In this document: one piece after another, positions 60,342 through 64,000 of the stretch | Layout of the letters: each line of letters begins with the position of its first letter | Position numbering within the stretch: position 1 is the stretch's first letter | Assembly: GCA_000711775.1 (NCBI GenBank) | Contig: ARYC01000387.1 | Location: 1 to 64,000, forward strand | DNA from: Oxytricha trifallax | Taxonomy: Eukaryota; Ciliophora; Spirotrichea; Sporadotrichida; Oxytrichidae | Reading direction: 5' to 3' | DNA length: 64,000 nucleotides | Made by a program: the position numbers and the translations under genes | Notes under the pieces: generated by a model | What the model saw: the letters and a program-made list of their open reading frames with translations, nothing else | Told to the model about the DNA's origin: nothing | The model's database searches: none

Positions 60342-61020
60342 TCAGAGACCCATTAAGAATAATAACCAGCCTGCGCCAACTCCACTAAGAGCAGCTCTGT
60401 CATTATAGAAAGCTCCGTAGAGAACGAAGAGTGAGAGGTAACCTGCGGGACCAATAGCATACTTAAACCATTGAGGATTCTTCATTACATTGTAAGCGAT
60501 AAGTCCAGCTGACAAGGAAATGCTTCCTTTAGCTTGGAAAGAAGAATCTTGGTTGATTGAGTATGCTGATACAAGGGAACCTGCAAGAGCTGAGACTCCC
60601 AATAATCTAAGCAAAAGTAAAAAATATACATTTTCCAAAAATAAAGAACCTTGGGAAAGTTCCTAATTAATCATCTCCTTATTTTATCCAATAAAATATT
60701 ATTAAAGACCGACTAAGCAAATGATTTCCACCAAACTTTTGCAAATGGTAGTTTCCAATAGTATAGAAAATTGCTCCATTAAAGAGAAGTGAGGTCAAGC
60801 TAAAGTTAACAAGGTGATAGTTGAGCACACTTTGCATGTTTGATTCGTTGTGCACTTCAAAACCTCTCTTCATAATGAATTGCTGAGGACCGCTCACAAG
60901 ATGGTAGTAGGCGAAGAGCCCGGTGTTAGCGTACAAGAAGTACTTGATTGCGTTTTGACGGGGAGCGTGGATTGGCAAGTATTTTACCAAGGTGCTCGAT
61001 CTGAAGGGGAAGAGACTCAT
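60342..61020 (-). CDS. Rhomboid-like membrane protein
   Basis: ATG 61020, one intron 60607-60709 (GTCTTT...GCTTAG), TGA 60342-60344; 191 residues. A short basic N-terminus (MSLFPFRSSTLVKYLPIHA) could be a mitochondrial signal. Five to six membrane segments follow, including YHLVNFSLTSLLFNGAIFYT (a His-x3-Asn-like helix with HLVNF), SISLSAGLIAYNVM (the position of the active Ser in rhomboids is usually GxSG; here Ser-Ala-Gly), and YLSLFVLYGAFYND. The last helix lacks the catalytic His. It may be an inactive rhomboid; family assignment is moderate. Confidence 0.6.
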
Positions 61021-61224
61021 ATTTTTATTTACTAATTATTAATTATAATAATCCAATTTACAATCTAAATCAAGATAAATCAATCAAGTCATTAATAATT
61101 ATTGTGAATAACGAATGGAATTTATTATAATTAAAATAAGAGGGATATATATTATTTGGTTGTAATCCTTTTTATCTATAAGTAAATTAACTACCTTTAA
61201 AATTTAAATATAATTATCCTTATC

Positions 61225-63309
61225 ATGTCAATAAAACTAGAGTCATAGGAATAAATCACATTTGCAGAGTCCTCTCCAAATTAAAAATCACCGTCCTCCT
61301 CCACTAAAAAGAAAATAACTCTTAGACAGTTTACCTTCATAAATTCAGATTAATAAAAAAGCAACTTATTCCCTATAGGTCTTGATAAAAATCACAATAT
61401 ATCTAATTTGAGTGAAAGTGTTGTAAACTAACTTTAAAATGAAATTCAAGACAATAAATTTTGTAAGTGTAATTTATTTCGTTAGTTTTATTCTAATGAT
61501 ATCAAAGCACCTGTTAATGTGTTAAAGTTTTTCATTTTATTTAGAACTTAACTCTAATGAATTCAGAAGAGCAAGTTTACAAGAGTTTAATGATAATTTC
61601 ATAAATAAAGAGTTATTCAACTCAATTATCTCTTAAGAAAACGAAATAATTCTTGAACCGAAGTTAAGTTACGAACAAGATTATCAGCCAAACTAATCAT
61701 TGTATAAACAAAACATGAACTATGAAGCTTAAGAGATGCCAAAGAAAATAATTCAAAATTAGAATTCTAGAAAAAGTTTAATTAGCAGGTAAAGTACACA
61801 TTAGAGTAAAATGAATAATTATGAGTCTCTCATTATTTCTAGGAATTAGCATCAAATTCATAATTAAAGTTAGAAACAAAATGATTTAAACACCAATGAA
61901 TTTTTGTTAAGTTAGCAGCAAGAAAATCAATTAAAAAATGATTAAGATAGTAACCATAAATAAAATGTAATTGATTTCAAAGAAGTTGATAAATTTTGGG
62001 TCAGTAAAAAATGTAAAATTTATGCAAAAATGTTTTAAAATAGAATTTATATTTTTTTATGAAGCAAACTTATTAAGTGAGAAGGAAATCTTTAACTATA
62101 CATAATTTCCCGAAAATAATGTCTTAATTTTAATATACTTATTACAAAACTATTAAAATTTAATCTACCAATTAAATCTCATCAAAACAGCGTTATTCTA
62201 AAATTGCAATAAAAATAAACTTCAAATTTAATGAGATTAACAAACCTTAAATTTCCTCTAAACCATTAATAAGATGCTATAAAAACGATTAAAGAGTTAC
62301 TATAATAAAATAATTATTCTCATATTGACAAGAATAAAAATTAAAACATTAACAATAATTCTAACTCTAACACAAGAGCAAAATAAATTCTTAATTAAAG
62401 TCATATAATTAATAAAAGTGCTCCAAGAACCTCTTAAAATTATAAATTACATTCTAGTATATACCGCTAGAGAAAATAAAGTTTAGGAGATTACAATAAA
62501 AAATAAGAAAACTTTGATAATAAAATCAGAAGTTTTATTTAAAATTAGAAGTAATTGGGATATTAGCAATTGAAAAATAAAGAAATTGATTAATATTAAG
62601 TTTCAAATAATACTCTATAGAGTGATTTATAGAATGACAGTTCAGTTTTATTTAATAAATATAATCAACAGATTGACGCTCGAATTGCTTATTATAAAAA
62701 TAATGAAAGCTAAAATCTGAAATAAGCTTTAAACAAACCGGCTTTTGTTGATTTTAATGTTAGCAATGAACCTCTGTAATCTAAATCAAGATTTTAATTT
62801 AAATTTTATCATTTATTAGATAGTAAAGCTCTACTTTTTACAAAACAAAGAATAACTTATTGAGAAGTACACAGCCATATTTTTCTCATTGCATTTCAAA
62901 ATCTCCATTACAAACTTCAAATTTCAAGTTTTAAGCATCAATAATCCAGTTTTCATAGAATTAAAATGACCAAAATCTAAAATTAGACACTTAACTTGCT
63001 AATAGAAACAAATCACACGAGTAAATAAATTCAAAGATAAACTAATACAAAACTTCATAGAACTTTAACAGGAATAATAATTAAAGTTAATTATTTATCT
63101 GTAAGCCTTAAACAAACGTTCTGTTTGAAGATATCATGGATGTTGGTGATGAAATAATGATGAGTAGAAATTTATCAAGAATCAATGATGCTAAAAACTT
63201 GAATCTTAATCCAAGAGATTCTTCTCAAATAAGCCAAAATTTCAGTTAAAATTCTTACAGAAGTGGTAGAAATCATTCTAATCAAAGACTAGCAGTCACT
63301 TCATATATG
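61225..63309 (+). CDS. Asn/Gln-rich protein split by a foldback element
   Basis: ATG 61225 (MSIKLESQEQITFAESSPNQ). An intron starts GTAAGTG near 61462 and ends near 61543; the frame then reads QLNSNEFRRASLQEFNDNF. An AT-rich, TGA-containing insert near 61990-62200 is unresolved. The rest is low-complexity polar sequence with no domain (YRQRKQSLGDYNKKQENFDN; LFEDIMDVGDEIMMSRNLSR). The frame reaches NHSNQRLAVTSYM at 63309, where foldback element 63310 begins, so the gene must continue beyond the element, outside this window. Confidence 0.6.
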
Positions 63310-64000
63310 TGTTCTGACCAAGACCCCCCCTCCTACCCCCCCCTCAAATCGAGAATTCCCTCCCCCCTCAACCAAGACCCCCCCCTCAAATCGAGAATTC
63401 CCTTTTATTATACTTTTATTAGAGTTTTTTTTATGAATTTATTTTTACTCAGAATAAATTTGTTGCCCTTCGGGCAGATATTAATATATATTTTGTTAAG
63501 TTCCACTACGTCCGTCGACTTTTTTTTTAGAACATACTCCCATAGGAAATTTTTTATAATAAGATTTAACTTTGACTTTCATGAGTAATATAATATGATT
63601 TAATTGATAGACATAAATTTGAATTCAAAATTTTTTATAACTTAAATCACTTACACTCTTCTATATAGTAAAAATTAATATAAAAATTTTTCCTATTATT
63701 TTTAACTTCATTTAAATATAACAACTTTTATTATTAATACTTATTTAGTTAATTACTATTAAATTCTTATTCCTTAACTTAGTTTATTGAAAAATCAAAG
63801 ACAACTTTTTATGTTTAGGATTACCATTTAAATATATATATATGAATAAAATAAGAATTTAATAGTATTTAACGAAATAAGTATTAATAATAAAAGTTGT
63901 TTTATTTAAATGAAGTTAAAAATAATAGGAAAAATTTTTATATTAATTTTTACTGTATAGAAGAGTGTAAGTGATTTAAGTTATAAAAAATTTTGAATTC
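63310..64000. mobile_element. Palindromic foldback element 3 (TGTTC family), cut by window end
   Basis: Starts TGTTCTGACCAAGACCCC after the probable target site TATATG (63304-63309). Inner sequence is close to element 32237-33407: CCGTCGACTTTTTTTT, TTGCCCTTCGGGCAGATATT, CATACTCCCATAGGAAA. The palindrome turns near 63810, and the right arm mirrors the left to the last base; symmetry predicts the far end about 310 bp beyond the window. Confidence 0.9.

Noticed and set aside
63307..63588. 93-residue plus-strand frame starting MCSDQDPPSYPPL
   Set aside because: It reads through the C-rich tip and arm of the foldback element; Pro runs come from the C tract.

Overview
The window reads as germline (micronuclear) DNA of a hypotrich ciliate close to Oxytricha/Stylonychia. 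Evidence for the ciliate code: every believable gene uses TAA and TAG as Gln and stops only at TGA. Evidence for a hypotrich: the left edge is the end of a TBE-type transposon, with a transposase on the minus strand and a terminal 17-bp telomere-like G4T4 tract (677-693) followed by an AAT target site. Evidence for germline: many genes are broken by short AT-rich inserts bounded by 3-10 bp direct repeats (pointers), and removing the insert with one repeat copy restores the reading frame. I resolved about 18 such internal eliminated sequences (IESs). Short GT...AG introns (about 23-160 bp, one near 380) occur as well.

Layout. 1-696 TBE end. 914-3976 two Gln-rich genes. 4049-11190 a scrambled PP2C-type phosphatase gene: its 5' two thirds lie at 4049-6671 and its 3' third at 9472-11190, both on the minus strand but in swapped order, joined by a shared 10-bp pointer. 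A complete succinyl-CoA synthetase beta gene (+) and a trypsin-like peptidase gene (-) sit between the halves. 11300-23606 a coiled-coil gene, a PGP-repeat (ODF3/SHIPPO-like) gene, a small membrane protein, a large FHA/RING-CH gene with five resolved IESs, and a multi-pass membrane protein. 23835-26072 a GC-rich island with coding-like pieces in discordant frames, followed by a 496-bp inverted-repeat element. 27119-31950 a TmcB/TmcC-like PAS membrane protein. 33706-49978 a multi-pass membrane protein, acyl-CoA oxidase, coiled-coil and Q/N-rich genes, and a small chromodomain protein. 50535-63309 a CABLES-like cyclin, an RBM39-like splicing factor, a rhomboid-like protein and several Q/N-rich genes.

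Most striking besides the scrambled phosphatase is a family of C-rich-ended inverted-repeat elements (32237-33407, 50094-50486, 53774-54405, 63310-window end). All begin TGTTC and the three complete ones end GAACA with perfect 6-bp target duplications (ATTAAT, TACATG, CACAAT). Three of the four are near-complete giant palindromes. One lies in an open reading frame at the right edge and one inside a gene, where precise removal leaves the frame open, so they appear to be eliminated along with the IESs.

Limits: all joins were read by eye; several 5' ends and some IES or intron borders are unresolved and marked as such.
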